DNA of 64,000 nucleotides from Dirofilaria immitis. Lineage: Eukaryota; Nematoda; Chromadorea; Rhabditida; Onchocercidae. Every line of letters starts with the position of its first letter. The first letter of the stretch is position 1. The notes under the pieces were generated by a model. That model was not told the DNA's origin. It searched no databases and saw only the letters and a list, made by a program, of their open reading frames with translations. Shown here piece after piece: positions 20,103-34,241 of this stretch. Made by a program: the position numbers and the translations under genes. The stretch lies in contig JAKNDB010000110.1 of assembly GCA_024305405.1 (NCBI GenBank), forward strand, positions 186,001 through 250,000, in the 5' to 3' direction.

Positions 20103-23100
20103 TTAAATGTTAACCTTATTCATCCGCTGATGCTGCATAGGTTGGAGAGGCTTTAAATGTTGTACTGGAATTTGATGGAGTTGTTGTGAGAATGTACCAT
20201 CAAGTTGATCGGAAAATGAGCCAAGCTTCTGCATTGATGCTTGGTCAACGTGATTCATTTGACTAGGATCAGAAGTGGGCGCAGGTGTTGAATATGCGTA
20301 TTCGCCCCATCCTTGCTGTTTTGCATATTCCTTTTCAAAAATCTCTAATTCTTCTTTGGTATATTGTTCTTTATCACCAATATCTTCCCAACCTTGATCC
20401 TGTTTTTCCTCTTGCGCCTCTCTATCCTAAAGAGAGGACATTCAAATTTAAAATAATGGAATAATGGCAACATATATAAAAAATTGTTTGAAGCGTCGTT
20501 AGTTTTTTAAAGCAGACTTGAAATACAGTAAGACAAACCGAAAGAAATTCAGCACGCGAAATACGATGATCACCATCCGTGTCCATTTGTTTCATTACGT
20601 GATCACGCATCCGATACAACTCCTCAAGCCTGAAAAATATTTAAAGAATTCCTTATTTCTTGTGCTTTTTGATAGATCATGAAAAAGCTGAGTGATTTTA
20701 CATATAAAAAGTGCATTGGTTTTGGGAAACACAAAGCACTTTTAAACAAAAACAAAACAAAAAAACGGTAAAAAGTAACAACGACATCAAATTCTTTTTG
20801 AAAGTATAGAAATTCACCTTTCAAGATCAGAAAAATTACTAAGTTTTTCGATTTCCGGTAAAAAAATGGTATTCAACTCATGATAACTCCAATAACCATC
20901 GTTATTTCTATCATGTAAACCAAAAAGTGTTGTTGGGTCATACGTATTTTTATCGAGCTGCAAAATAAAGTCTCATATGCAGTTTCCTAATTTGTTTTGA
21001 TTATTAATAGCAGAAAGTTAGAGAAGTAATTTGAACTAGATTGTTCCTAATCCTAAACAGATGTAAGTTGCTCTATCATAAGTTCTCGACTATGCTTTCA
21101 AATTACTTGTTTCTCTAGATATAAAGTCCTAAAATGCAATACTTTAAGTGAGAAGAAAAACTGAATTTTAGAATATCTACAAAGACAAACAATAATTCAC
21201 AATCCAAAGTCGGTTATTATCTTATTTTTTTCTTTAACCAATACATACCTTATCAGTATCTTCCCAAACTTTTCTTAATTGATTACGACTTCCCGGATGC
21301 TTCAACGGTTCATGCTTAGAATGCCGTCGCCGTTGCTCTTTCATCTGTCGTATGTACTGCTCTCGTTCCGTTTGAATCATTTGTGCCTGTTGGTGCCCGA
21401 TAAAAATTATTCATGTAAGACAAAATCATCTATAAATCAACAATCAACCCACCGAAAATCTAGTATAAAACGTAAGACGACACTATCAGTAAATTTAAAG
21501 GATAAGCCTCAGTAACGATATAGGTTCCTACCAAGAGAAAACTATTCGAAACTATTATTATGAAAAATAATAGGATGACATATACCATTCTATGATCTTC
21601 TTCTGCCTTATTTTTCAATTCATACTGCTTGAAGTCATGTTTTCGTTGTTCTTCTAATTCATCCATATCAGCTACTATCTATAAATTATTACGTAGTAAG
21701 ATTCACAAACCGTCGATAAAGGATAATAAAAAGCCAACTTTGACGACAAGTTTGCGTAAATCTTCTTGGCTGAATGTTTCCCAGTTGTTGAAATCCAAAT
21801 GCTCTGGTATCTAAAATAATTAAAATAAGATGAACTTAGTTCCCTGAAATTCTCAAATAAAAACTGTTATTCAATATCTCTCTCCCTGATAATAAGCTCT
21901 TCAATTAATCTTCTCTATCAAATGAAGAAAAAGTATGAACCGATTGAAGATTTTAGTCGGTTCAAAATAGAAATTAATTCATCATGTAAATTCCAAGCGG
22001 CCTTTCCTTATAAATCATTTCCATCACTTTTAATTCAACTATCGCGAAGCTTGCATTTTTACATTTTTGTTAGCTTTTAACATTTCAACGTGGCAATTTA
22101 AGTCATTGGAGATGAGGCAGGATCCATAGTTTCGACTGATCACGATACTCACTCAATCCAAAAACAATGGTTTAACTGCCGGAAAATGGCAGAAAATCGT
22201 ATATTTGGATAAATCCTCTCCTTCCTGAATTTTAACATGAATCCACAACACCTCCACAACACCTTTACAGCTTCAACAATACCAAGAATGCTGCACTGGT
22301 TATTAAAACTATGTTGCCAATAAAAATTACTGTAGAAGACGTTACAGTATCATCCAGTGAAGTGAAGTAAAACGAGTTTTTCAAGCTGCTGTAAGCGACG
22401 AGTAAACGTGCTCTTAATCAATGAGTTCAGAACTACCCAAGGATTATTCGTTTGTTTGGAACTCTCCTTCAAACAAGTGATCAGAATATTACTTTGATGT
22501 TATGAATAGCACCATTATCGGCATTCAGCTGATCCTTTATTTCTTGTTCCAGACGTTGCAATTCCAGTATCTTCGCTTTTGCCAGTTGTTCAATAATATG
22601 TGGTTCTAGTTTATCGACCATTTCCGCGATTTTACCCCCTATAAAGAAATGACAATTTACTATTAATGGCAATGTGAATGATGATGTAGTGATAAATAGT
22701 CAACAGAATAAAGGAGTGAAAAGAAATTCGATTTTCATTAATGAAAATTTGCGAAATCATATTGGTAAAAAAAGTTAAAACATTGATTTATTGCACCATC
22801 AAATTTTTACATACCCATATCTAAGAGATGAATGTCTCAAACTACAGAGTAATATCAATGAAAATTTGAATTTGGACGGTCTCCGGAAAAGTTAGTTTGT
22901 GCATAATGAAAGCGGCAAGTCATGAATGAAATTAGCGCGGAGCTGTGTTCACATGACTTAATTATATTTTTAAATTTAACGATGTTAAAAAATCCATTAG
23001 CAGCCAAAAAAGTTCTAAATGCCTAAAGCAAGAAACGAAAGTTAAATGTTTAACAGTTCACTTCAATAATTAAAAAATTTCAAGCATATCGGATTGTTTT

Positions 23101-23741
23101 AGGACAGTTCTATCTAAAATTTCTTCTCCAACACAAAAATCCTATCAGAAAGTAAATAATCATTAAAAAGAGAGAATGACAATGAAATAGCATGACCAAC
23201 CCTCATTTCTTCCTGTGTCATACTTTGCATTGCTTCTTTCCACTGCGGTGTTGCTTGTAAGATATTGAGCACGGTTTCCAGATACTTCATATATTTCACA
23301 TATTTCGCTATCTCCTCTTTCTGAATTATAAATCTTAGTCAGTCTAAAAAAATTTACTTTGCATAATATATAGTATCCGAATTTTCTTTTTCTTCTCAAC
23401 ATTTATATTAGAAATTGGATACATTTGAAGCATTACACCTAAAGTAATAATATTTATTTTCCTTGCATAGTCGATTTCAATAGATTAGAATAGTTTTCTA
23501 TTAAACTTCTCTCACTTTTCGTAAATTTCGGTTTAAAAGCCCACTGTTCAACAGCTTCAGTCAACAAAAATTTAATAGAAGAGTTGATATACCTGAAACT
23601 CTTCCCTCTGTCGTCGCTCCTGTTCCCATTGACGCTGCTTGCTAGCACTCTCTAAATTGTCTGCCGTACCGCGATTTGGGGAGCGCCATCTACGCATGAC
23701 GATATTGAGATATCGAATAACAGCAACCACAGCAAAAGCAT
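20103..23741 (-). CDS. nucb-1: Nucleobindin (calnuc/NUCB)
   Basis: Calcium-binding secretory-pathway protein of about 430 residues. Exons, 5' to 3' on the minus strand: 23741-23593, 23320-23197, 22638-22493, 21810-21739, 21678-21586, 21386-21249, 20957-20818, 20629-20518 (donor could be at 20527), 20426-20103; phases agree throughout except as below. The protein starts with a signal peptide (MLLLWLLLFDISISSCVDG). It then has the YLETVLNIL / KIAEMVDKLEPHIIEQL helical region typical of nucleobindins, a Glu/Lys/Arg-rich central part with KHPGSRNQLRKVWE, and two EF-hands (DRNNDGYWSYHE and DTDGDHRISRAE). The Gln-rich acidic tail ends RMNKVNI. The first exon is out of frame by one base after the signal peptide, at a CCCC run near 23681; one extra C restores it. 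Nucleobindins bind calcium and G-alpha proteins in the Golgi and are partly secreted. Confidence 0.9.
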
Positions 23742-26700
23742 CTGTGGATTATCGATCCTTGAGACAATGTTGCAATCCAGATAATTGGAGCGAAGAGCTC
23801 CGACTTGACAATAATTTCTTTTCGTTTGACTAACTCAAAGCAAGTAAAGGAGATAGAATAAATAGACAGTTGTAACCATCACCGTTATTACTGTAATGAT
23901 GCACATAATCGCACGTGCAAATAATCGTCCTCATTCCTAGTAATGGATTATAGTCTAGTCGGATTAGAATCGAATGTAGGGCGATATGGAGGTGAATGAA
24001 AGACTGAAACTTCCAACTTCGTTGAGCGAACATTGAGTACATGGTATAGAAGAATAACTGAGGATCGACGAGACTATCGGAAATTCCCTAACCTTAATCA
24101 AAAAATACAGGGAATGGGATGATGCAAAATCAGAAACGGTGTGACTTACGAAATCAGTTGAGCATAGAAAATCTTTTTAAGATAGTCCCTTCAACACAGA
24201 GATTATTAATACTAACGGAAATCGATATGGATCGAATGAAAGGAATGATATCAAAAACAATGGAAGTATGAGATGATTGAATGTATTATGATTTGGAATA
24301 TCACTGCTCAAAATAATGTTATAATAATGTGAGAAGCTATTAAATGCATTACCATTTTGATATTCGGCTGTAATTCGTACAAGAAACGAAAAGATCCCAT
24401 ATGCGGAATGGCCGAAGTACTAAGTCAAGGGATGAATTGATTAGCATATCATGCCAAAACTTTCCCTGAATGTATAATATCCAAGAATTTAATTTGATGG
24501 CTAAAATGGTTTGGAATCAAGACTATGCTTTTTGATATAAATGAATAGCTTATGACGGATATTGAACCTGTTACTCAGTTTCTCACTACGGAAATCTAAC
24601 TGATGAAGTAGGCTAAAGTGGCCGAAAAGGTTCAAAAAAAACTGCTCAAATACAATGAAATCATTGATTGCTGGATGCCCAATGGAAAATAGGCAGCGAA
24701 ATGAATTGCGACTTTTTGGTTGTTACCCTTCTGATAACGCATTTCGAAATGTGCACGATTTCGTCTTCACTACTGGATTTTAGATGAAAGGATAATGATT
24801 TGGTATGCTTCATGCCGGAAATAAGCGAAAGTGAAATTCTTGAATTTCAGTTAAGGTGAAATGTGTCAAAACTAAAACAAGAACTTCGATACTTTGATCG
24901 AGCGAATACTTTCTATGAGTTGAAAAAGAAATGAACGAAGAGAAAGACAAAGAAATCAGTCTGCGAACAAGAACGAATTAGTTGGGATAGGCTTTGATGC
25001 GTTGTTAATTGATATTGCTGGCGGCTCGAACAGAATTTGGTTCGACATCAATTCTCCTGCAGGCACCAGTAAATTCTATATTTGACTAACACCCGATGGA
25101 CCTAGTGAATAAAAAGGTGCCGGACATTTTTCTAATATTAAAGAACGCTCGAAAAGATAATAAACAATCCTTGCGATTTCATTGCTAAAGGCTGGGAATA
25201 ATAACAATTTTTCACTATTCAGAAAGAAATCTGTTAAGACGTTGGAGAAGGTGGCATTGATTATTAGGAATTATATTTCTATAAATTGAAAAGACTAACG
25301 TAGAATTCGAGAGGATCTGTTGGGTTTTCACTTCAAGCGCTACAGTAACAACTTCGTCAAATGATCTGCCTGGTTGCGAAGCTCGCTGAATGATTGACTG
25401 AGAGCAGACCTAATTTTGCGATTCATTTTACACAAAGAAAGCTCTCGCGACTGAAGCTGCATACGTAGCACGAGTCAAGTAATTATATTGAACTAAATTG
25501 ATAAATGCATTTGAGTTGTTTTGTAAATATAAACAGGGTCAAAGGTAGCATTGATGAGAAGCTGTGTTTGAGAATGTTCTGGAGAATTGATTTTTTTTCC
25601 AGGCTCACGAAGATGTGAGTTGTAATATCAGAGTTATTAGCAATCGTGCTAATTTGTAATAACAATGAAATTTTCCGAAACTGTAATGGTGAGGTCACCG
25701 ATTTCATGAAGATAAAGGATAGATTATCTCTATCATTTAAATCTGCAAATTCTCGAGATGCTTATGAAAGGGACCCAGGCGAAATAAAATTCTTTTTACA
25801 GTCCACTTCCTTACATCTAGAAAAATATGATCCTTGTAAGATCATTTGCTTACATGATGCTTAGCTTTACAAAATCAACGAGCAGCTTTAGTTTCTCTAA
25901 TTTGGGTTTGAATTTGATGACAACGTCAGTACTCTGCCGAGCTCAATAATGACCAGTAGAACGTTTCTGTGTTATTTTTACACTGAAGGAAACTGTTGCA
26001 TTTAGAAACCAGTTTCAGAATACGACATGCTTTTTCAGCTTTGTTAGAAGTTGTAGATGAAACTAGAATCTTTCGAGCACTAAAATACTAGGGCATTTGA
26101 AATGGTTCTTATATTGGGACAATTCAAACAGTGGTTGAGAAGCAAAATCGAGAACCAAAAATGCTGGAAGATAAATATTTCATTGCTGACTATCATAAGG
26201 CTTCCTTCGCTATTGAGATTTAACTAAACCAGTGCTGTGCTTCTGGAAAAAATATTGTGAGCTCGTAGCCGATCGTCAAATATTTTGCAACCATGTCCTT
26301 TAACTTACCTGTTAGAACGAAATTACAACAACGATATGTAAATGTGAGTATATGTTTAAAAAAATGACTAAAGCTAAATGGTATGGTCGCACAACTTGGA
26401 AGATTCACCATGCAACTGTGCAGCAATCGTCGCTGTTTAAAGTCGCGACGGGCAACATATAATCTTAGCTAGCTATTGTTGTCCGACATGCTTTTGTCAG
26501 TTGCCAAGTTTTCAGGAAGTTCATACTGGAAATGTGTTACAGGTGGTCTACTTTAAATGGGATGTCATTTTGTTCTAGAGTGAAGTCCTTTAAATGACCT
26601 AAGAGGCCTGTTTTGTTTGTATTGAGAAAACGAGAAAAAACTCTGGTCTGTCTGATTAATCGTTTATGAGCGAGTACTCTACTTTGTTTCTCATTGATTT

Positions 26701-27933
26701 AAAAATAAATGTGGTTTTGATAAAATCGGAAGCTAAAATTGAGTTTGCGAGAAGGACGGTGATGTAGAAAACAAAATAAACAGTTGCAATGCTAGATCAA
26801 ATACCTCGCAAGTTCTTGTAAGTCGCACGACTTTGAAAATCAACTATCCGCATTTTTAAGTTATGCTTATAACATCATCAGCTTGATCTACGTTCAAATA
26901 TGACCCGATTACTATAAATTCCTAACTTCCAAAATTTCCAGCTCATTTTGATCCTTAAGTTGGCTTAAGGAATCTATTGAAATTTTGGATCCTTTAACGA
27001 GTAACGTACACGTGTAAGTCATGCCGAGCGAAATAATGAATTCCTCCAGTAATGCTCCTTCAAATTACTGAGAAAACAAATAAGATAGTGTATATAAAGT
27101 AAATACATGAAGTAATCTATGCAAAAAAGTAGAATGATCATCATTTAATTCAGTAAGTGAAAAACCACATACTATAATTACCCGGAACTTATCTGGGTTT
27201 CAATCCATACATGTATTACATAACAGACCCAATATTCCTCAATGAATATGTTTGGAAAAGTGATTATAAAAATTACATGTTGAAGGCACTGTCATTAAGT
27301 TAGGATGATCAAATTCAGCAAAAAAGGTTCCTACTTCGAAATGCTTTCCGAAGACGCTGTTATAAATTATAACAAAAAAGTAAAAGAAACATCTTAGCAT
27401 ACAGTGGCTTAAGCCATAAAATTTTTTAATAGTGGTAAATAAGAGAAAGTTATTTTTAATAATTTTCTCGAACTAAAGTTTTGAAATTAAAAATCTATAT
27501 AGCAAAAAAGCAATCATTCTGCAAGCAACTTTTAAATACAGTAAACGAAAGTAAGATTTGGAATGCCTTAGAATTTTTGCTTGAGAGTAGAAAACTGAAT
27601 GATTGACATCAAGCAAACCATATGTGAGTGGAAAACCAGTAATGCACAATGAACTATGATGAACTATGATTTAAGTCAGTTGAACTAACATAAAGCACCT
27701 CTCCTAAATCTAAAATTAGGAAAAACTCAAACCCTCCATTCAGATGCTTGATGGAAACTAATATATTTCGTAAAGTTCTCAAACAATAGCAAATTCCACG
27801 ATAAGCTTATGTCAGTGATACTTTAAAACGGTGCAGCGAAATCGAAGAACTTTCTGATGACAGTATCGCTACTGATATATTTTAGTTTTCAGTAATAAAC
27901 AAAATGCAAAACAAATAGCTGGAAATGCAAATA
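23742..27933. other. Intergenic, no gene seen (4.2 kb)
   Basis: No exon structure or domain recognised on either strand. Stops are frequent in all frames between 24.1 and 26.5 kb; a decayed mobile element cannot be excluded but no motif supports it. Confidence 0.4.
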
Positions 27934-30900
27934 TCAGGCAACAGGCTCGTAGAACACAAGATCGGATTGCTCCAAAACCCACTGTTGAGTTCGATTTTCC
28001 GCTGTCGTTTTGGGTGGTGAAGCGGTAGTCAATGAACATCTTCGCTGCTTCTGTTTATTTGGAGGAGAAGCTGTTGTTGATATTCCTGGAAAACGACATG
28101 ATAGATTTCATATCTGCAAATAATGAATTCACTCAAGGATTTACTTTTTCACCTATAAGTTAATTGATATTGTCCTAACAGATCGCTCTCATTCAAAATT
28201 TGATGCTGTGAGGTTTCCACAATAAAAAGGCTCAGAAAATTGAAATAACTGTTCTGCAATCAAACAGATAAGTGAGCTGGATATCGCAAGAAAATTTGAA
28301 TAGTTAGAAGTACAGAAGCTTGGGAAGTTAGGAAGTCTACCCTCTAGGAATATCTGACCCAGTAATAACTTCACAGTCATTTCTCTTTGTTCGATTTGCT
28401 TTTTATCATATATTCACTGCAGCATTATGTAATATTCCGAATAACCTTAATAACGATATTTATCTGGAGATGGTGAGGGCGCTTCCTATTTAATGCACTA
28501 CCATTATATGTAAATTTCGATTAGGACTTGCTGGATATGAGCTATAAAATCAAAAAGTGAACATTTACTCATGCAAAAAAAGTGCCCTTCTTTTCTTGTA
28601 TCTCTACTGATAAGGAGAAAATTCAAGACGAACTTTCACTTATTATCGAACAGGAAACTCAGAAAGCGACAATGTAAATGTTGTGAAAAACATTTACCGT
28701 TCGATATCTTCTGATGCTGGTTTATTGCCGAAGATGATGCTTGTACGACATGCTTCAACGCTGAATTACTTGTTGGTCGACAACGTTTTCGATGCCGTCT
28801 TACTTCACTGTTCAGTACAGAGAGTTCATGAGAAGGTAACGACTGCGGAAAATTTGTTAAATTTAGGGCAAAAATTTTTTTTCTGGCTGAACAGCTACAG
28901 AGAGTCGTGATGGTTCCGTCACTTTGACAGATTCCAGTCCAAGCTAAAATTCAGAACTTTAGACATCCAAATTTGAAACCGCATTGATTTTCGGATTTAA
29001 TTGTTCCAACTGTCTAAAATATTTACCTGAACATCCACAGGTTTCTGGGAAAATATGGTTACACTATGTTGAACTAAAAGCAGAAAATATTCTAAAAGTT
29101 TCAAGCAGTATAAATATCCTGTCACGATAGGTTAACAAGCATTATGGGGCCAAAACAATCGATAGCTTATCTCGAAAAGAATTTCGGTTTGCTACACATC
29201 ATAAACCTTTTAAGAATTTATGCATAGATATTTACAGCATATAATCCTGGCCTCTTCCTCAGTGTTATTTAGTTCGAACCGTAGGATAGGAATATTGCAA
29301 TTAGCACTATTTTTCAGTGATGTTAGAAAACTTCCAAATTCTGATAAAATTTGTTGAGCAATTATATAATTTTAAAAGTCAAGAAAGAAACAAACAAGGT
29401 CAAACAACACCGTTCCGAAATATTTCAATTAAATTGAAAATCCAATAAAACAACAAACGAACTTCGATAACAGCTGCACTATCGTCCGAATTTTGACCCG
29501 TACTGTGTCGCGGAGTATTGGAAGAATGCTTGGATTCATTGACGCTAGCTGTTATAGCAATCATATATGGACCATGGAAACGAATTCGCTCATTGCGTCT
29601 ACGACGTCGCTCGCAGCGACGAGCTTCACGTTTTAACAAATACCGTTGGTGATCGATTTGTTTGGCCAAGATATTCGACAAACATACTGATATACACTAT
29701 AATTAAATATTGTACTACTGTGCTAAGAAGGAGATATTTGTAGATAATGTTTCACGCTACTTCTGAGAGAAGCAATATTTCAAAAGAACACTAGTTACTT
29801 TCCGAGCTGTGCCTTCTCGAACTAATACTTTTGTAAAAATAAGCTGAGAGAAATCTCTGCAGTAACTCATTCGCTTCATAAGAAAACACACGACAGGAAT
29901 GACGATGATGGCAACAACGGCACCGACATGTACGGCATGACTTTCGAAAAGTATTCGCAATGGTTGCAAACATCCACGTGTGTGCAAATCAGCTTCTAAC
30001 TCTTGAAGTCGTTTTGTCTGCGCATTTTGCCAACATTGCAATGACCGCATCGCTGGTAATAAAGGATTGGTAGAACCAGCGGCTGCTTCTGACACCTGTT
30101 ATTTTTATCACTATGGAGATATTGGTAAATTAGGAATAATGTATGTTTCGTGCCCTTTTTTGATAAAAAGTCACCACGGTATAATGTTACCAAATATTAC
30201 TCTCTCTCGATAAAACATAAATTTCCTTAATTTGCTTAAAAACACATGGTCTTCGATCTCTAATGCTTTAAAAATCCATTGTAATTCAACAAAAGTTTAC
30301 ATTTTTTCTGTTGCGTGGTTGAAAAAAACTGGTAAAATGGAAATAACTTTTATAATTTGTATAAGAAGTACTCTCGATAGAGGAAATTTGTTAAAAGTTT
30401 TGAAAAATAATCTGCTGGAATACGAAATTTACCACAGATCGTTTGCAGCAGCTGAATGGTACCCCACACTTTTCTGGATAAGGATTTGTTAGATTGCAAT
30501 TAAACTGATCCGAGAGCTGCCAGTCCCGATAACCCTGTGAAATTGACGATACACCACAGCATTCAAGCTGCAACACTATGCTTAAATCATTGAGACCTGG
30601 TAGGTAGAGCCAATCATGGACTTAATATTTCTCGGCTTCTCTTTCTTTTTGCATATAGATTTATACTAACAGATGGATATTTTCAGCAGCTAAAATTTTA
30701 GACATGCGAATTAAATTGGAGACGCTTTATCAATTTTTATAAAGACATCAGTATAAATTTGCGCATTGCAATAATTATTGAAATTTGAAACAGAAGCATA
30801 AGAAACGAAAAAGTCACCTGTTCCTGAATATAATCCACAAAATCAGCTAAATTTCTGTTGGTATGATAATTTTTAACTGAATAAATGAGTATGCTGTGTG

Positions 30901-31943
30901 CGGAAAGACCTTCGATTGTATCGGAATAGAATAATATGAATAATAGAAATGTGAATACTACAATAGCAATATAGCAGAAAAAAACACTGAGTGCGAACTG
31001 AAATATCAGAAATAAATTTAAAAAATTATTATAGTAAAATTCAAGAAAAATTTTGTTCACATCATTCTAGATTGCGAATTAGTTGGAAAACTTTCATGAC
31101 ATAAATGTTTAAATATTAGAGATTACACTGATTTGAAGATAGTTATTATTAGTAAATTTCATCAGTTGAAAAAAACTTATTCTCCCTACGAATTTAAAAA
31201 AAAAGTGACTTAACTGTTTTGAGCAATGCAATATTATCTCTCAGAGCACCAAGTGATCCCATTAAAGAAACAATGCATATGGCAAGCCCAATTATGGTGA
31301 GTACAACGGCCGGATTCAGGAATACATCAGCCCATTCGACTATTGGTCGTGGATCCTTGATGCACAAATATACGCCAAGTGCCAAACATGTCACACCGAT
31401 AAGCTGTAATCATAATATAATTATAGGCTTATTGGCGAAATCATAACTATTCGTTCTACACTGATTCAGAATTCTAGACTAATCTGACAGTCCTTCAAAA
31501 TTGAACTAATAATTCAAATTTTACGAAGCTAATCAGAAGATCACAATAAGGCTGACTTTGTTTTATTACTTCCACTTTTTGTTTTATTAAAAAACGCTCA
31601 ACAGAGAAGTATCCGATATTTTAACTAGATATGGAATGAGATTTAAATTTGGAGACCGGAATAGTTCCAGTTCATTTTTTTCAAGTTTGAAGTTATATCT
31701 TTGTTTACCAATTTGTTTATTAATCTAAAATGATCAATAAATAGTCTGTAAACAAAGCAAGCACCCTGAATTATCTTAACGTACAAAGACTAGGAAATTG
31801 ACAACGAAACAGAGCCATTTAATGGGCGCACAGATTTCTTGACGTGGTTTACGTTTCTTCGGTTCGTTTAACAAATGTTTGCTACGATTCTGATTGATGG
31901 CCGTCGGCTGCAGGCCAAAACGGCCGTACTCCACCGACGGCAT
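27934..31943 (-). CDS. Tetraspanin, TspanC8 type
   Basis: Four-pass membrane protein. Exons: 31943-31785, 31403-31215, 30997-30818, 30567-30433, 30095-29867, 29686-29463 (end uncertain), 28807-28698, 28085-27934 (stop TGA). ATG at 31943 (MPSVEYGR) is preferred; an acceptor about 45 bases upstream could be an SL trans-splice site. Membrane segments: around IKWLCFVVNFLVF-LIGVTC, VVLTIIGLAICIVSLMG, FALSVFFCYIAIVVFTFLL, and VGAVVAIIVIPVVCFLM. The large extracellular loop has LECCGV, DQFNCN, EKCGVPFSCC, LQCW and TRGC, giving eight cysteines, the signature of TspanC8 tetraspanins, which escort the protease ADAM10 to the surface and so affect Notch signalling. The C-terminal tail is unusually long, Arg-rich (REARRCERRRRRNER) then Ser/Thr/Pro-rich. 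The phase between the 29463 and 28807 exons is not resolved. In C. elegans the closest group is TSP-12/TSP-14. Confidence 0.85.
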
Positions 31944-34191
31944 CAGAAGACGCTTTTCCTCCACTCCAACCAAAAATGTGAGTCTGAAAATAGTCCAAAT
32001 CTAATCATCCAAGTTTTAGTATCAAGATTACTCGTTAAAAGAAGGGAAAATTTTTAATGAATATATTAAACAGGTTCGATTTCAGCGAATGATAACAATA
32101 AATAGTTTGCTGCTCCATTCGATTTGCATACAGATGCATGTGTATGCTTGTATCTGAATGTTGTTTAGATCTATATTTATATGTGATAAGAACTACTGAA
32201 GCTAACTTTCAAATAAATATGGCACATAAGTATCAACCATTGGAAATGTGACATATATACATGGAAACTGGTTCCTAATTAACTTTCCTTATTTCAACAA
32301 AGCGTAAAATGTGCTCTTCACTTGGTTGTCATTTAATCTATTACATTGAAGTTATTCAAACAAAAAGACTGCTACATTGCCGAAAATTCAAATTGGATGA
32401 TTGCATTTTTTACAAATTAAGTTTGGGGTCTGGGTAGGCTGAACTAGTGGGGTTTTTAAAAAACCCGAAATTTAACAGGAGAAAATATTAAAGAGGAGTT
32501 AATTTGCGTTTTATCTCTCAAAACGTCTGATCATAAGTTTCCTTTATAAAACAAAAACAAATTAGTTAGTTCCGAAACGCGCAGAGTTGTAGGCTAGGAG
32601 ATGCAAATTCGGAATAGATGAATGAGTTAATCCCGAATCGATTTTTTAGGACTGTTCACTTTAACGTCCACTTGTTTCAGAAGGACTTAGAATAGAACAT
32701 GCCAGTCATTTTTCAGTATTCTTTAATCAAACTAGTAATGAGCTGCCTTATGTATATATCTGAAGGTAATGAAAGCTTATTATTTGATACAGAGATTACT
32801 TCGTGCAGAAGTTTAAAACAGACAACAAACAAACAGTTAAGATTACAATTCTGTTTCATATCGGTATTTGTAAATGATATTAAGAGATAACAGTGCCCAA
32901 TTCAAAAGTTTTGAAATTGGAATTCTGCTTTAAGAAGCCCAATTTATCGAAAAATGGAGAAATTTGCTGTTTCTAACAAAGCTACTATCCAGTAGCCCAG
33001 AAAAAGAGTCTTGACATCATTGTGCTCGATGCAATGACATCTTAGCATCACTCAACGTAACATTTTAAAGATTCTTAGATAAACTCTAGTTGCAGATAAT
33101 GATATGAATACCTATAGCACTAATTTTTATCCGTACCATATGCAGTATAGCTTCATTAAATTCATTAAACTTGTAATATAACAAATTTCTGTTAATATAT
33201 TTTTGCAACGATGAAAAATTCATTGACGAACAAAAGAAATTTTAAGATACAAGAAATCCAATTTTCTCTAAAAGAAAATGTCTCAGAGTGATTTGGAAGT
33301 ATATGCTGCCCATTCGTATTTTGGAAGTGTCAATTCTTTTAAATGTTTTCATGCCGAGAGACTGTTCTCAATTCTCGCAAGTTAATACGAAAAGTATTAT
33401 TTGAAAAATAAGAACAAAAATTTGGTTATTAGGAGTGTGCAAAGTTTTAATTATATCACCACAAACTTGCTAATAATCATCAGGACTGTCGGTTATTTAA
33501 AATAGCTTACTGTGAATGCATACTGATTCTCAATCATTGATAATTAAGACTGTCTAAATTAATTAATGGTTCGCAGAAATAATATCGCCTAGGCCAAAGA
33601 ATCCCAACATATCATGCTCCAGCCCCATTTCCACAACAAGGCATAAGCCGCAAATTCCTTTGTAGTCGATAAGTACCCATACATGTCAAGAGAATTGATT
33701 TCAGACCATCTTAATGCTTGAAAACTTTAAAAACACGAAAACAAACTTACAGAACATTTCCATTTAGTGTATTTTAAGGGACTGAGTTATAAGAAATTTA
33801 GATCTTCAAAACAAAAACAATTGATTGCAACTCAAACGATGAATCAGAATCATACAACTCTTTCCGAATATATGATAGAAAAAAGTTTATGCATATAAAA
33901 GCTGGTGCAAAGCGACCTAGACAGAGGAAAGAAAACAGTAACATTAATGAAGTAATTATATTGACAAATTTGGTGCCAATTTGTAAAATTGAGAAAAAGA
34001 ATGAAAGAATGTTGTGTTGCTAAAATACAAAATAAGGTAAATGGCATGTTTGGGAAAAATGTCTTCTATTAATATCAATCGAAAATTTTATTCCTTTTTT
34101 TCAAATAAAATTTTCGTTTCACATCAAACAAAAATAAGTCCATTCTGACCAGTTTAACTACTTTTGTTATTCCTTTCCTTTTTCCTATTTC

Positions 34192-34192
<1 letters not shown>
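31944..34192. other. Intergenic, no gene seen
   Basis: Upstream of the tetraspanin. No coding region supported; short open frames only. Confidence 0.4.

Positions 34193-34237
<45 letters not shown>
34193..34237 (+). repeat. (TC)n microsatellite
   Basis: Uninterrupted TC dinucleotide tract of 45 bases, directly followed by TTTACTCGCAG, which looks like a splice acceptor. Confidence 0.95.

Positions 34238-34241
<4 letters not shown>

Noticed and set aside
24060..26450. Possible decayed retroelement on the plus strand
   Set aside because: A few fragments looked pol-like, but no two motifs occurred in the right order and stops are dense in all frames.
29255..29290. tRNA B-box-like sequence (GGTTCGAAC on the minus strand)
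   Set aside because: No A-box, acceptor stem or anticodon arm could be placed around it.
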